64,000 nt of DNA from Bradyrhizobium sp. MOS003 (GTDB taxonomy: Bacteria > Pseudomonadota > Alphaproteobacteria > Rhizobiales > Xanthobacteraceae). Of the stretch, positions 43,829 through 51,769 are shown in pieces. The stretch spans positions 124,001 to 188,000 of the forward strand of contig NZ_PYFW01000006.1 of NCBI RefSeq assembly GCF_003020125.1. The letters run 5' to 3'. The position numbers and the translations under genes were made by a program. Position 1 is the first letter of the stretch, and every line of letters begins with the position of its first letter. The notes under the pieces were generated by a model, which was not told the origin of the DNA, did no database searches, and saw only the letters and a list, made by a program, of their open reading frames with translations.

Positions 43829-44782
43829 ATGAATGACTTCCGGCTGGCCATGGTTTCCGCAGGCTTCGAGCACGGCGGAAACGTCACCCATCGTCACTTC
43901 GACGGTCATCCCGACCTGCTCGTCTATCCCTTCGAATCTCAGCTCGGCAATCGCAACTTCAACGACTTCCTCGCCTCGGTCGAGCGCGTCCAGTACCGCT
44001 ATCCCGAATTCCCGGAGGGGCTGACGGCGACCGAGCTTTATGAGCAGATGATCGACGAGGAGCTGAAGACCTTCCTGCGCAAGCGCAACGGCTCCAAGTT
44101 CCGCGATGCGGACTGCGTGATGGACGAGAAGAAGCGGGTCGCCGAGTTTGCCCGCATCGTCGGCGAGCCGCCGATCTTCCGCCGCCAGGTAATCGAGGCC
44201 TTCTTCCGCGCGACCTTCGCGGCCTGGGAGAACTATTACGTCAAGCCGCGGCCGGGCATGGTCCATGTCGGCTACTCCCCCGCCATCGGGATCGATGCCG
44301 ATCGCATGGTGCGCGACTTTCCCAACGTCCGCATCCTGCACATCGTGCGCAATCCGTTCTCGGCCTACCGCGACACCAAGCGCCGCCCGTTCCCGCAGCC
44401 GCTGACCAAATACTTGATCACCTGGAACATCTATCACTCGACGGTCGAGATGTTTGCGAAAATGTATCCCGAGAACGTACGGATCTTCCGGTACGAAGAC
44501 CTCGTCGACGACAAGCGCAAGTTCATGACCGAGGCGGCCGGGTTCATCGGCGTGCCCTTCGCCGACTCCATGCTTTATCCGAGCTGGAACGGCGTCGAGA
44601 TCAAGGACTCCATCGCACCTTGGGGAACCGTGCTCAAGAGCACCAAGGACTACAACCAGGCCGTGATCCAGGAGCTCTCGGACCAGGAGCGCAAGCAGAT
44701 TGCACAGGGCACCGCGGCACTCGCCCGTCATTTCGGTTACGACCGGATCGACTATCTGAGCCCGCTCTATCGTGCTGAGTAA
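43829..44782 (+). CDS. Sulfotransferase-like protein with altered P-loop
   Basis: A 317-residue protein. Its C-terminal two thirds match sulfotransferases: ILHIVRNPFSAYRDTKRRP is the 3'-phosphate-binding (RxxxxS-type) motif, and IFRYEDLVDDKRKFM is the later family block. The N-terminal segment MVSAGFEHGGNVTHRHFDGHP aligns with the region where PAPS enzymes normally read GxxRSGTT, but that loop is replaced by EHGGNVTH. The ATG at 43829 follows TTAGGGGTAG. It is followed by an overlapping APH-type kinase gene. It may still bind PAPS, or use a different phosphate donor. Confidence 0.65.
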   Translation: MNDFRLAMVSAGFEHGGNVTHRHFDGHPDLLVYPFESQLGNRNFNDFLASVERVQYRYPEFPEGLTATELYEQMIDEELKTFLRKRNGSKFRDADCVMDEKKRVAEFARIVGEPPIFRRQVIEAFFRATFAAWENYYVKPRPGMVHVGYSPAIGIDADRMVRDFPNVRILHIVRNPFSAYRDTKRRPFPQPLTKYLITWNIYHSTVEMFAKMYPENVRIFRYEDLVDDKRKFMTEAAGFIGVPFADSMLYPSWNGVEIKDSIAPWGTVLKSTKDYNQAVIQELSDQERKQIAQGTAALARHFGYDRIDYLSPLYRAE

Positions 44783-45662
44783 GATCGCGTTCTTCGAAAA
44801 CGACGACCGCCCCGACATCGCCGCCGATCGCGCGCGCCTCCTGCCCGCGCTGCGACGGCATCTGGAATCCCTGGGCCGCGACGTCACCGTCGCGCCGGCG
44901 CCCGGCGGTACGCTCGGTGCCTGCTACGATGCCGATATCTCCGGCGAGAAGCGGTTTCTGAAGACCCATCTGCCGGGGGCGCGTGCGCGCGCCAACCTCG
45001 CCAAGGAAGCCGTCATCCTCGAGCAACTCTATGGCAACTCGATCGTGCTCGACCGTTTCGAGATCCCGCTCGCGGATGGAGCGGCGCGGCTCTGCCTCAT
45101 GATGCCCGCGCTGGTGCCGCAGGCCGCCCCGACGCCCGCCGCTGATGCCGCCGCAATGGCATCCGCGTGCAGTGAGCGGCTCAAGGACTGGCAGCCGGAT
45201 GGGCTTGTCTCATTCGATCACTATCTGGCATCCGCTCCAGAGGCACTGAAGACGCTTTCGAGCCGCGGCCTGCTGGACCGGGCAGCCGCGACCGAGGTGC
45301 GCAGGCTGATTGCGCTGCTCGGGGATGGTCTGGCGGATTTGCCCGAGGCGCTCTGTCACGGCGATTTCGGACCGAAGAACATCATGCTCCAGGGCAGCGT
45401 GCGGCGCGTCATCGACTGGGAAGATGCATTCCGCGGCATCGCCGGCTACGATTACCTCTACTGGCTGACCTTCATGGAGAACCGGCCGTTCCTGCAAGAG
45501 GCCGCCTTCGGCCGAACCGGTCTTTCGCCCGACGTCGAGCGCGCCATCCTCGTGCTCGTCGTCCTGCTCAAATCCTATCTGGCGGTCTTGTCGGGCGAGC
45601 ACCTGAAGCACGCGGTGTCGGCAGAGGACCGCATTGCCGAGATCCTGAATCTGCCGGCCTGA
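44772..45662 (+). CDS. Aminoglycoside/choline-phosphotransferase-like kinase
   Basis: A 296-residue kinase-like protein (GTG start overlapping the previous gene by 11 bases). LCHGDFGPKNIML carries the catalytic Brenner motif H-x-D-x4-N, and VIDWEDAFRG the metal-binding Asp; KRFLKTHLP gives the ATP-anchoring lysine and AKEAVILEQL the paired Glu. It phosphorylates a hydroxyl on a small molecule or sugar. Because it overlaps the sulfotransferase-like gene, the two probably act on the same glycan or precursor. Its stop directly abuts the stop of the convergent CDP-glucose dehydratase gene. Confidence 0.78.
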   Translation: MLSKIAFFENDDRPDIAADRARLLPALRRHLESLGRDVTVAPAPGGTLGACYDADISGEKRFLKTHLPGARARANLAKEAVILEQLYGNSIVLDRFEIPLADGAARLCLMMPALVPQAAPTPAADAAAMASACSERLKDWQPDGLVSFDHYLASAPEALKTLSSRGLLDRAAATEVRRLIALLGDGLADLPEALCHGDFGPKNIMLQGSVRRVIDWEDAFRGIAGYDYLYWLTFMENRPFLQEAAFGRTGLSPDVERAILVLVVLLKSYLAVLSGEHLKHAVSAEDRIAEILNLPA

Positions 45663-46739
45663 TCAGGCCTGCGCGGCGCAAGCGATCTGGTCGAGCTGAT
45701 CGAGCGAGAAGCTGCGCAGGTCCCGGCCTTCGCGCAGCGCCTTGTACCAATCGACAGTCAAGCGAAGGCCCTGCGCCAGATCGAGCCGGGGCCTCCAGCC
45801 GAGTTCGCTCCGCGCCTTCGCGCAGTCGAGCCTGAGATAGGCAGCTTCATGCGGATGCGGGCCGGAATCGGCCGTCCACCGCGCGCCGTCGCCCCACAGC
45901 GCGATCAGACGATCGACCACGGTCCCGACCGGCACCTCGCTTGCGGTATCCGGTCCGAAATTCCACCCCCCGACGAAACGCTCATCGCCCGCCAATCGCT
46001 CGACCAGCGAGAGATAGCCGAGCACGGGGTCGAGCGCGTGCTGCCAGGGCCGCACCGAATTGGGATTGCGGATGCGGAGCGCCTCGCCGGCCAGGAACGC
46101 CTGCATCGCATCGGGCACCAGACGATCGCGCGCCCAGTCGCCGCCGCCGAACACGTTCCCGGCCCGCGCGGTCGCGACCCGCGCTGCGCCGCTCGTGTTG
46201 AAGAAGCTGTGGCGGTAGGAATGCGTCACGAGCTCGGCGCAGGCCTTGCTGTTGCTGTAGGGATCGTCACCGCCGAGCCGGTCGCCCTCGGCGAAGGCGG
46301 CGCCCTTGCCGTTGTTCTCGTAGCATTTGTCGCTGGTGACGTTCAGGATCACCTGCACCGAGCGCAGAGGCCGCGCCGCCTCCAGCACATGCACCGTGCC
46401 CATCACGTTGGTTGCAAAGGTCTCGACCGGCTCCTCGTAGGACGGACGCACCAGCGCTTGCGCCGCCATGTGGATGACGATTTCGGGCTCGGCTTCCGCC
46501 ATTGAGGCGCGCAAGGTGGCGAGATCGCGGATATCGGCGATGCGGTGCTTGATGTCGTCGGCAATGCGCGCCGTGACGAACAGCGCGGATTGGTGAGTCG
46601 GCGGCAACGCATAGCCGTAAACGTCAGCTCCGAGGCGGCGCAGCAGCAGCGACGCCCACGCACCCTTGAAGCCGGTGTGGCCGGTGAGGAAGACCTTCTT
46701 GCCGCGCCAGAATGCCGGATCCGTCACCAGACCCTCCAT
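45663..46739 (-). CDS. rfbG: CDP-glucose 4,6-dehydratase
   Basis: A 358-residue extended SDR. TGHTGFKGAWASLLL is the diagnostic cofactor motif of this enzyme, followed by HMAAQALVRPSYEEP, VTSDKCYEN and YSNSK (Tyr-Lys), then RAGNVFGGGDWARDRLVPD. It converts CDP-glucose to CDP-4-keto-6-deoxyglucose. The start at 46739 overlaps the end of the cytidylyltransferase gene by 16 bases. The usual next enzymes for 3,6-dideoxyhexoses (RfbH/E1) are absent in the window, so the 4-keto sugar must go elsewhere. Confidence 0.93.
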   Translation of the reverse strand: MEGLVTDPAFWRGKKVFLTGHTGFKGAWASLLLRRLGADVYGYALPPTHQSALFVTARIADDIKHRIADIRDLATLRASMAEAEPEIVIHMAAQALVRPSYEEPVETFATNVMGTVHVLEAARPLRSVQVILNVTSDKCYENNGKGAAFAEGDRLGGDDPYSNSKACAELVTHSYRHSFFNTSGAARVATARAGNVFGGGDWARDRLVPDAMQAFLAGEALRIRNPNSVRPWQHALDPVLGYLSLVERLAGDERFVGGWNFGPDTASEVPVGTVVDRLIALWGDGARWTADSGPHPHEAAYLRLDCAKARSELGWRPRLDLAQGLRLTVDWYKALREGRDLRSFSLDQLDQIACAAQA

Positions 46740-47494
46740 TTGGCACGGTTGCCGGCCCACTCACCCTCGAGGAAGTTACGATCGCGCAGCGAGTCCATCG
46801 GGTGCCAGAAGCCGGGATGCACGTAGGCGCGCAGATCGTCGCCACGCACGAGCTGCTCCATCGGCTCGCGCTCCCAAATCGTGTTGTCGCCCGCGATCAA
46901 CTCGCCGACCGACGGCGATAACAGAAAGAAACCGCCATTGATCCAGCCGCCGTCGTCATTGGGCTTTTCCTCGAAATTGACGACCCGGTCGCCCTCGATC
47001 GCGATCGCGCCGAAACGCTTGGCCGGCCGCACCACCGAAACGGTAGCGCGCCGCCCATGTGCCTTGTGGAACGCGATCTCGGCGGCCAGGTCGATGTCGG
47101 CGACACCGTCGCCATAGGTCAATGCGAAGAACGGCTCGTCCGCGACATAAGGCAACACCCGCTTCAGCCGGCCGCCGGTCTGGGTGTCCTCGCCGGTGTC
47201 GACGAGGGTGACCCGCCACGGCTCGGCCGTCTCGCGATGCACTTCCATCCGGTTCTCGGCGATGTGAAAGGTCACGTCGGACATGTGCAGGAAGTAGTTC
47301 GCAAAGTACTCCTTGATCATGAAGCCCTTGTAGCCAAGGCAGATCACGAAATCATGGAAGCCGTAATGGCTGTAGATCTTCATGATGTGCCACAGGATCG
47401 GCCGCCCCCCGATCTCCACCATCGGCTTCGGTCGCGTGGTGGTCTCCTCCGCGATTCGCGTGCCCAGGCCTCCCGCAAGAATTACGACTTTCAT
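46724..47494 (-). CDS. rfbF: Glucose-1-phosphate cytidylyltransferase
   Basis: A 256-residue nucleotidyltransferase: VVILAGGLGTRIAEETTTRP, KPMVEIGGRPILWHIM, YGDGVADID and WINGGFFLLSP, all typical of RfbF. It makes CDP-glucose for the dehydratase encoded immediately after it. The gene is divergent from a UDP-xylose synthase gene; the 212-base gap contains alternating inverted repeats that may be operators. Confidence 0.94.
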   Translation of the reverse strand: MKVVILAGGLGTRIAEETTTRPKPMVEIGGRPILWHIMKIYSHYGFHDFVICLGYKGFMIKEYFANYFLHMSDVTFHIAENRMEVHRETAEPWRVTLVDTGEDTQTGGRLKRVLPYVADEPFFALTYGDGVADIDLAAEIAFHKAHGRRATVSVVRPAKRFGAIAIEGDRVVNFEEKPNDDGGWINGGFFLLSPSVGELIAGDNTIWEREPMEQLVRGDDLRAYVHPGFWHPMDSLRDRNFLEGEWAGNRAKWRVW

Positions 47495-47549
47495 TCACCT
47501 GCTCCGAACGGAGGCACGCTCCCCCGCGTACTCCAGACGGCTTCTATAC

Positions 47550-47656
47550 GAAGTGGCGGGACCTGGAAAATCCATCGGTCTCAAGCCACTTCCGATATCA
47601 AGTGGTATTTTATTACCTTTAAAGCTCTTGGCGTTTTCGCCCGTAGCCGATACCAC
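47550..47656. promoter_or_regulatory. Alternating inverted half-sites in the rfbF/UXS divergent gap
   Basis: GAAGTGGC (47550-47557) is inverted as GCCACTTC (47585-47592); CCACTT (47586-47591) is inverted as AAGTGG (47600-47605) with an 8-base spacer; GTGGTAT (47602-47608) is inverted as ATACCAC (47650-47656). The stretch from 47600 to 47630 is much richer in A and T than its surroundings. Such nested half-sites suit a regulator controlling both divergent operons. Confidence 0.4.
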
Positions 47657-47706
47657 TCTGCCGGCCGCACCGGGAGACCATCCCGAGATCCAGCTGGAAC
47701 CCGATC

Positions 47707-48669
47707 ATGCCGTTTGAAAACTACAGGAACAGCCGCATCCTCATCACCGGGGGTGCCGGGTTCATCGGGTCGCATCTGTGCGAGCGACTGCTCGATGCCG
47801 GGGCCGAAGTGGTATCCGCGGACAATTATTTCACCGGCAGCCGGCGCAACATCGCCCATCTGATCGCAAATCCGCTGTTCGAGGCTATCAGGCACGACGT
47901 CACCTTTCCGCTCTACATCGAGGTCGACGCGATCTTCAACCTGGCCTGCCCGGCCTCGCCGATCCACTACCAGCGCGATCCCGTGCAGACCACCAAGACC
48001 TCGGTGCACGGCGCCATCAACATGCTGGGGCTCGCCAAGCGGCTCAAGGCGCGCATCTTTCAGGCCTCGACCAGCGAGGTCTATGGCGATCCGCTGATCC
48101 ATCCGCAGACCGAAGATTATTGGGGCAACGTCAACCCGATCGGCGTCCGCTCCTGCTACGACGAGGGCAAGCGCTGCGCCGAGACACTGTTCTTCGACTA
48201 TTGGCGTCAGCACGGCCTGCCGATCAAGGTCGCGCGCATCTTCAATACCTACGGTCCGCGCATGCAGCCAAATGACGGTCGCGTTGTGTCGTCCTTCATC
48301 GTCCAGGCGCTGCAGGGCGAGCCGATCACCGTGTTCGGCGACGGCGGGCAGACCCGCTCGTTCTGCTACGTGGACGACCTCGTCGAAGCCATCATGCGGT
48401 TGATGGTGACGGCGGAAGACATCACCGGCCCGATCAACCTCGGCAACAATTCCGAGTTCACGATCCGTGAACTCGCCGAAAAGGTCATCGAGCTCACGGG
48501 CTCGCGTTCCAAGCTGGTATTCAAGCCGCTGCCTCAGGACGACCCGCGCCAGCGTCAACCCGACCTCGCCAAGGCGAAGGCGGTGCTGAACTGGGAGCCG
48601 AAGGTCGCACTCGAGGACGGGCTGAAGGAAACGATCGCCTACTTCAAGCACTCGCTCGACATCGCCTGA
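47707..48669 (+). CDS. uxs: UDP-glucuronate decarboxylase (UDP-xylose synthase)
   Basis: A 320-residue extended SDR of the UXS type: TGGAGFIGSHLCERLL, ADNYFTGSRRNIAHL, NLACPASPIHYQ, STSEVYGDPLIHPQ, the diagnostic YDEGKRCAE with Tyr-Lys, and FNTYGPRMQPNDGRVVSSFI. It decarboxylates UDP-glucuronate to UDP-xylose in the cytoplasm. It is transcribed away from rfbF and is followed by the Wzy candidate. UDP-glucose dehydrogenase, needed for its substrate, is not in the window. Confidence 0.93.
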   Translation: MPFENYRNSRILITGGAGFIGSHLCERLLDAGAEVVSADNYFTGSRRNIAHLIANPLFEAIRHDVTFPLYIEVDAIFNLACPASPIHYQRDPVQTTKTSVHGAINMLGLAKRLKARIFQASTSEVYGDPLIHPQTEDYWGNVNPIGVRSCYDEGKRCAETLFFDYWRQHGLPIKVARIFNTYGPRMQPNDGRVVSSFIVQALQGEPITVFGDGGQTRSFCYVDDLVEAIMRLMVTAEDITGPINLGNNSEFTIRELAEKVIELTGSRSKLVFKPLPQDDPRQRQPDLAKAKAVLNWEPKVALEDGLKETIAYFKHSLDIA

Positions 48670-48708
48670 CCTGCTCGCCACGTCCATCGTCCGCAGCGAG
48701 CTTCCACA

Positions 48709-50013
48709 ATGAGCGCACCGTCCGGCATCATCAGCGATCTGCGCGCCCGCCTGGACACGAAAGCCGCGCTGACGAAACTGGTGCTGCTGCACAGCGCCGT
48801 CACCTGCCTGTCGCTGATCGAGGTCGCGACCTTCCAGCTCTCCATCGACTTCAACCCGAGGCGCCTCTGGATCGCGGTTCTCGTGGCAGCCGGCTTTTCC
48901 GTGGTCTCGCTGCTGTTCGCCTCCGTCCGCTTCTGCTTCGGCTATTTCGTCGGATTCTATTTCTACACGATGATCCTGGGCTTCCTCTGGATCGACGTCT
49001 TCTCCGACTACAATTACCCGCGATTGCTTGCCGGAGTTTCGGCGGCACTGGCGCTGCTGCTATGCCTGATGCCCATGCTGTTCATCCGGGCACCGCTGCG
49101 GCAGTTCGTGATCCTCTCCAACGACCGCTTCGAGCAGTTGCTCGCGCTCATTCTGGCGATCTCCGTGGCCACGATCGCGGTGGCTGCGACCTATAATTTT
49201 CGGCTGGTCTCGATCGCGCGCATTTACGACTATCGCGACACCCTCGAATTTCCGGGAGCGCTGCGATATCTCATCGGCTGGGTTTCCAGCACGCTGCTGC
49301 CGTTCGTCTTCGCCTGCTATTGGCTGCTCGGCCACCGCATCCGCGCCGTCCTGGTCCTGGTCCTGCTCCTGCTGTTCTATCCCATCACCCTGACGAAGTT
49401 CGCGTTCTTCACGCCGGCCTGGTTGATCGCGCTGGTCGTGCTGTCGCGGCTCCTGGAGGCGAGAGCATCGGTCGTCGCGTCGATTTTCGTTCCGATACTG
49501 ATCGGGCTACTCGTGATCTGGCTGACCGAGGCAAGCCTGCGGAGCATTCCCGGCAGGTATTTCGATATCGTCAACATCCGGATGATGGCGACTGCATCGG
49601 GCGCGCTCGAGCTCTACAACGATTTCTTCGCCAACCACCCGCTGACCTGGTTCTGCCAGATTTCCGTTCTCAAGCCGCTGATGCATTGTCCTTACGATGA
49701 GCCGCTCGCTGTGGTCATGCAGAACACCTACGACTTCGGCAATGTGAATGCGTCGCTGTTTGCGACCGAAGGCATTGCGTCGGTCGGTCCCTGGCTAGCA
49801 CCGCTGACCGCGCTCGCAGCAGGCCTCGTGCTGGCGCTCGGCAACCGCACCTCCGCAGGGCTTCCGCCTCGCTTCGTCCTGATGTCATCAGGCGTGCTGC
49901 CGCACGTCCTGCTCAACGTGCCGCTCTCCGTCGCCATGCTCACCCACGGCACCGCGATCCTGTTCCTGCTCTGGTATGTGATGCCCCGTACCCTGTTCGA
50001 AGAAAAGCCGTAA
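48709..50013 (+). CDS. Polytopic membrane protein, candidate O-antigen/repeat-unit polymerase (Wzy)
   Basis: A 434-residue protein with about 11-12 spans. The longest external loop (about residues 275-345) reads VNIRMMATASGALELYNDFFANHP and later NVNASLFATEGIASVGPW, which resembles the large periplasmic loop of repeat-unit polymerases where an Arg-rich or NxxxR segment binds the glycan. It lies between nucleotide-sugar and glycosyltransferase genes and 4 bases before the next gene. No other Wzy-like protein is as convincing in the window. The call is by topology and context, not by a definite motif. Confidence 0.6.
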   Translation: MSAPSGIISDLRARLDTKAALTKLVLLHSAVTCLSLIEVATFQLSIDFNPRRLWIAVLVAAGFSVVSLLFASVRFCFGYFVGFYFYTMILGFLWIDVFSDYNYPRLLAGVSAALALLLCLMPMLFIRAPLRQFVILSNDRFEQLLALILAISVATIAVAATYNFRLVSIARIYDYRDTLEFPGALRYLIGWVSSTLLPFVFACYWLLGHRIRAVLVLVLLLLFYPITLTKFAFFTPAWLIALVVLSRLLEARASVVASIFVPILIGLLVIWLTEASLRSIPGRYFDIVNIRMMATASGALELYNDFFANHPLTWFCQISVLKPLMHCPYDEPLAVVMQNTYDFGNVNASLFATEGIASVGPWLAPLTALAAGLVLALGNRTSAGLPPRFVLMSSGVLPHVLLNVPLSVAMLTHGTAILFLLWYVMPRTLFEEKP

Positions 50014-50017
50014 CGCC

Positions 50018-51196
50018 GTGCGCATCCTGATCCTCAATGCCGACTATCCGCGCTTCCTCGCCTGGCTCTACCGGCGCACGCCCGGCCTCGAGAACGAGCC
50101 TTACGCGGCGCAGATGGCGGCGCGGAACGCCAGCCTGTTCGGCGTCGCCGATTTCTATTCGCGCAATTTCGCCGGCCTCGGGCACGCCGCCGCCGACATC
50201 CATGTCAACAATCCATGGATGCGGGCGGCCTGGGCGCGCGAGCACGGCGTTGCCGTCACCGAGCCGCCGCCATCAGGCACGCCGGCCGCGCGCGATGCCG
50301 TTCCCGGCTGGCTGCAACGCGCGGTCGCCCCCTTTAAGCCGGTGCTGCGGCCCCTCGCGCGCAAGGTCGGCCTCAGCCCGCGCCTGGATGCCGAAGCGGA
50401 AAAGATCCTGCTGGCCCAGATCGAGGACTTCAAGCCAGATCTCGTCCTCAACCAGGATCTATTTCACGTCGACACGCGCCTGGCGCGCCGGATCAAGGGG
50501 ATCGGCCGCCCGATCCTGATCGGCCAGATCGGCATCTCGCCCTCACGCGGCGAGGACTGGTCGGTCTATGATCTCATGATCTCGCAGATGGCCGCGGTGG
50601 TGGACTTCTTTCGTGCCCATGGAGCGCGCGCGGAAGTGGTCCATCTCGCCTTCGAGCCCGGTATCCTCGACGTCCTGCCGCCGCCACCCTCGCAGGAGTT
50701 CGACGTCACCTTCGTCGGTGCGGTATCAGCCGATCACCAGCTTCGCGTCGCGCAGCTCGAAGCGGTGGCGCGACGCTACGATCTCAAACTGTTCGGCAGC
50801 GGCCTGCACTCCCTTCCCGCCTCCTCGCCGCTGCACCGCTGCTACCAGGGCGAGGTTTGGGGCGCTGAAATGTACCAGGCACTGCGCGCCTCCCGTGTCA
50901 CCCTCAATTCGCACATCGACATGGCCGGTCGCGAGGCCGGCAATGCCCGCCTGTTCGAGGCGACCGGCGTCGGCGCCTTTCTGCTGACCGACTTCAAGGA
51001 CAATCTGCACACGTTGTTTGCTCCCGAGCGCGAGGTCATCGCTTGGCGCAGCGTCCAGGACTGTCTCGCGTTGATCGATCGGTATCTCGCCGACGATACG
51101 GCGCGCCAGTCCATCGCCAGGGCGGGACAGGCCAGGACGTTTGCCACCCACACTTTCCGCCGGCGCGTCGAACAGATCCTTGGATACGTCGGCTGA
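50018..51196 (+). CDS. CgeB-like GT-B glycosyltransferase
   Basis: A 392-residue protein beginning (GTG) RILILNADYPRFLAWLY. Features of the CgeB/glycosyltransferase 4-like group: FKPDLVLNQDLFHVD, FDVTFVGAVSADHQLRV, a donor-site YQALRASRVTLNSHID, GNARLFEATGVGAFLLTD and the C-terminal repeat of helices ending FRRRVEQILGYVG. It probably transfers a sugar from a nucleotide donor. It follows the Wzy candidate by 4 bases and precedes a 126-base gap. Confidence 0.75.
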   Translation: MRILILNADYPRFLAWLYRRTPGLENEPYAAQMAARNASLFGVADFYSRNFAGLGHAAADIHVNNPWMRAAWAREHGVAVTEPPPSGTPAARDAVPGWLQRAVAPFKPVLRPLARKVGLSPRLDAEAEKILLAQIEDFKPDLVLNQDLFHVDTRLARRIKGIGRPILIGQIGISPSRGEDWSVYDLMISQMAAVVDFFRAHGARAEVVHLAFEPGILDVLPPPPSQEFDVTFVGAVSADHQLRVAQLEAVARRYDLKLFGSGLHSLPASSPLHRCYQGEVWGAEMYQALRASRVTLNSHIDMAGREAGNARLFEATGVGAFLLTDFKDNLHTLFAPEREVIAWRSVQDCLALIDRYLADDTARQSIARAGQARTFATHTFRRRVEQILGYVG

Positions 51197-51322
51197 ATTG
51201 CGCACCGGCAGGCATAGCAATCGTCATGATCCGTCCGCCCTTGACGGTCCCGGCCAAAATGGCCAAAGTGCACGGCGAGACAGCTATCTCACTCTAATCA
51301 CAGCGATTTTTCGAGGCTCACG

Positions 51323-51769
51323 ATGGAACACGTCGAACAGGTTCGATTCGGCGACCAGCTTTACGCGATCATCGTGCGGGCCTCGTTCCGCGAGCCGGGC
51401 ATCCACTTCTTTTCGACGCCGGAGCTGTCGCAGCAACTCGCCTTCATGAGCCACCCGCAAGGCAAGACCATCGAGCCTCACCGCCACAACAAGGTGACGC
51501 GTGAGGTGCACTACACCCAGGAGGTCCTGCTGATCCAGAAGGGCAAACTCCAGGTCGACTTCTACACCGTCGAGGAAACATATCTCGAAAGCCGCGTGCT
51601 CGGTGCCGGCGACATCATCCTGCTCTGCAGCGGCGCTCACGGCTTCCACGTGCTCGAGCCGCTCGAGATGTTCGAGATCAAGCAAGGTCCCTATTCCGGC
51701 GAAAACGACAAGACCCGGTTTGCTGAAGCCTCCCCGTCCGAGATCCGGATCAAAGGCCCAAACCTGTGA
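51323..51769 (+). CDS. Small cupin protein of polysaccharide clusters
   Basis: A 148-residue single-domain cupin. The metal motif 1 is P-H-R-H-N in IEPHRHNKV with a later Glu in TQEVLLIQKGKL; motif 2 is GAHGFHVLEPLEMFEIKQGP. It ends KTRF...IKGPNL. Similar cupins are common beside DegT aminotransferases in O-antigen loci, but I know of no assigned reaction; they are not the FdtA/QdtA ketoisomerases, whose sequence pattern differs. It overlaps the aminotransferase gene (GTGA), implying cooperation in one sugar pathway. It is first in a four-gene operon. Confidence 0.78.
   Translation: MEHVEQVRFGDQLYAIIVRASFREPGIHFFSTPELSQQLAFMSHPQGKTIEPHRHNKVTREVHYTQEVLLIQKGKLQVDFYTVEETYLESRVLGAGDIILLCSGAHGFHVLEPLEMFEIKQGPYSGENDKTRFAEASPSEIRIKGPNL

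Noticed and set aside
51197..51322. Promoter TTGACG followed by a weak -10 before the cupin operon
   Set aside because: No acceptable -10 hexamer at the right distance; too weak to list as a feature.
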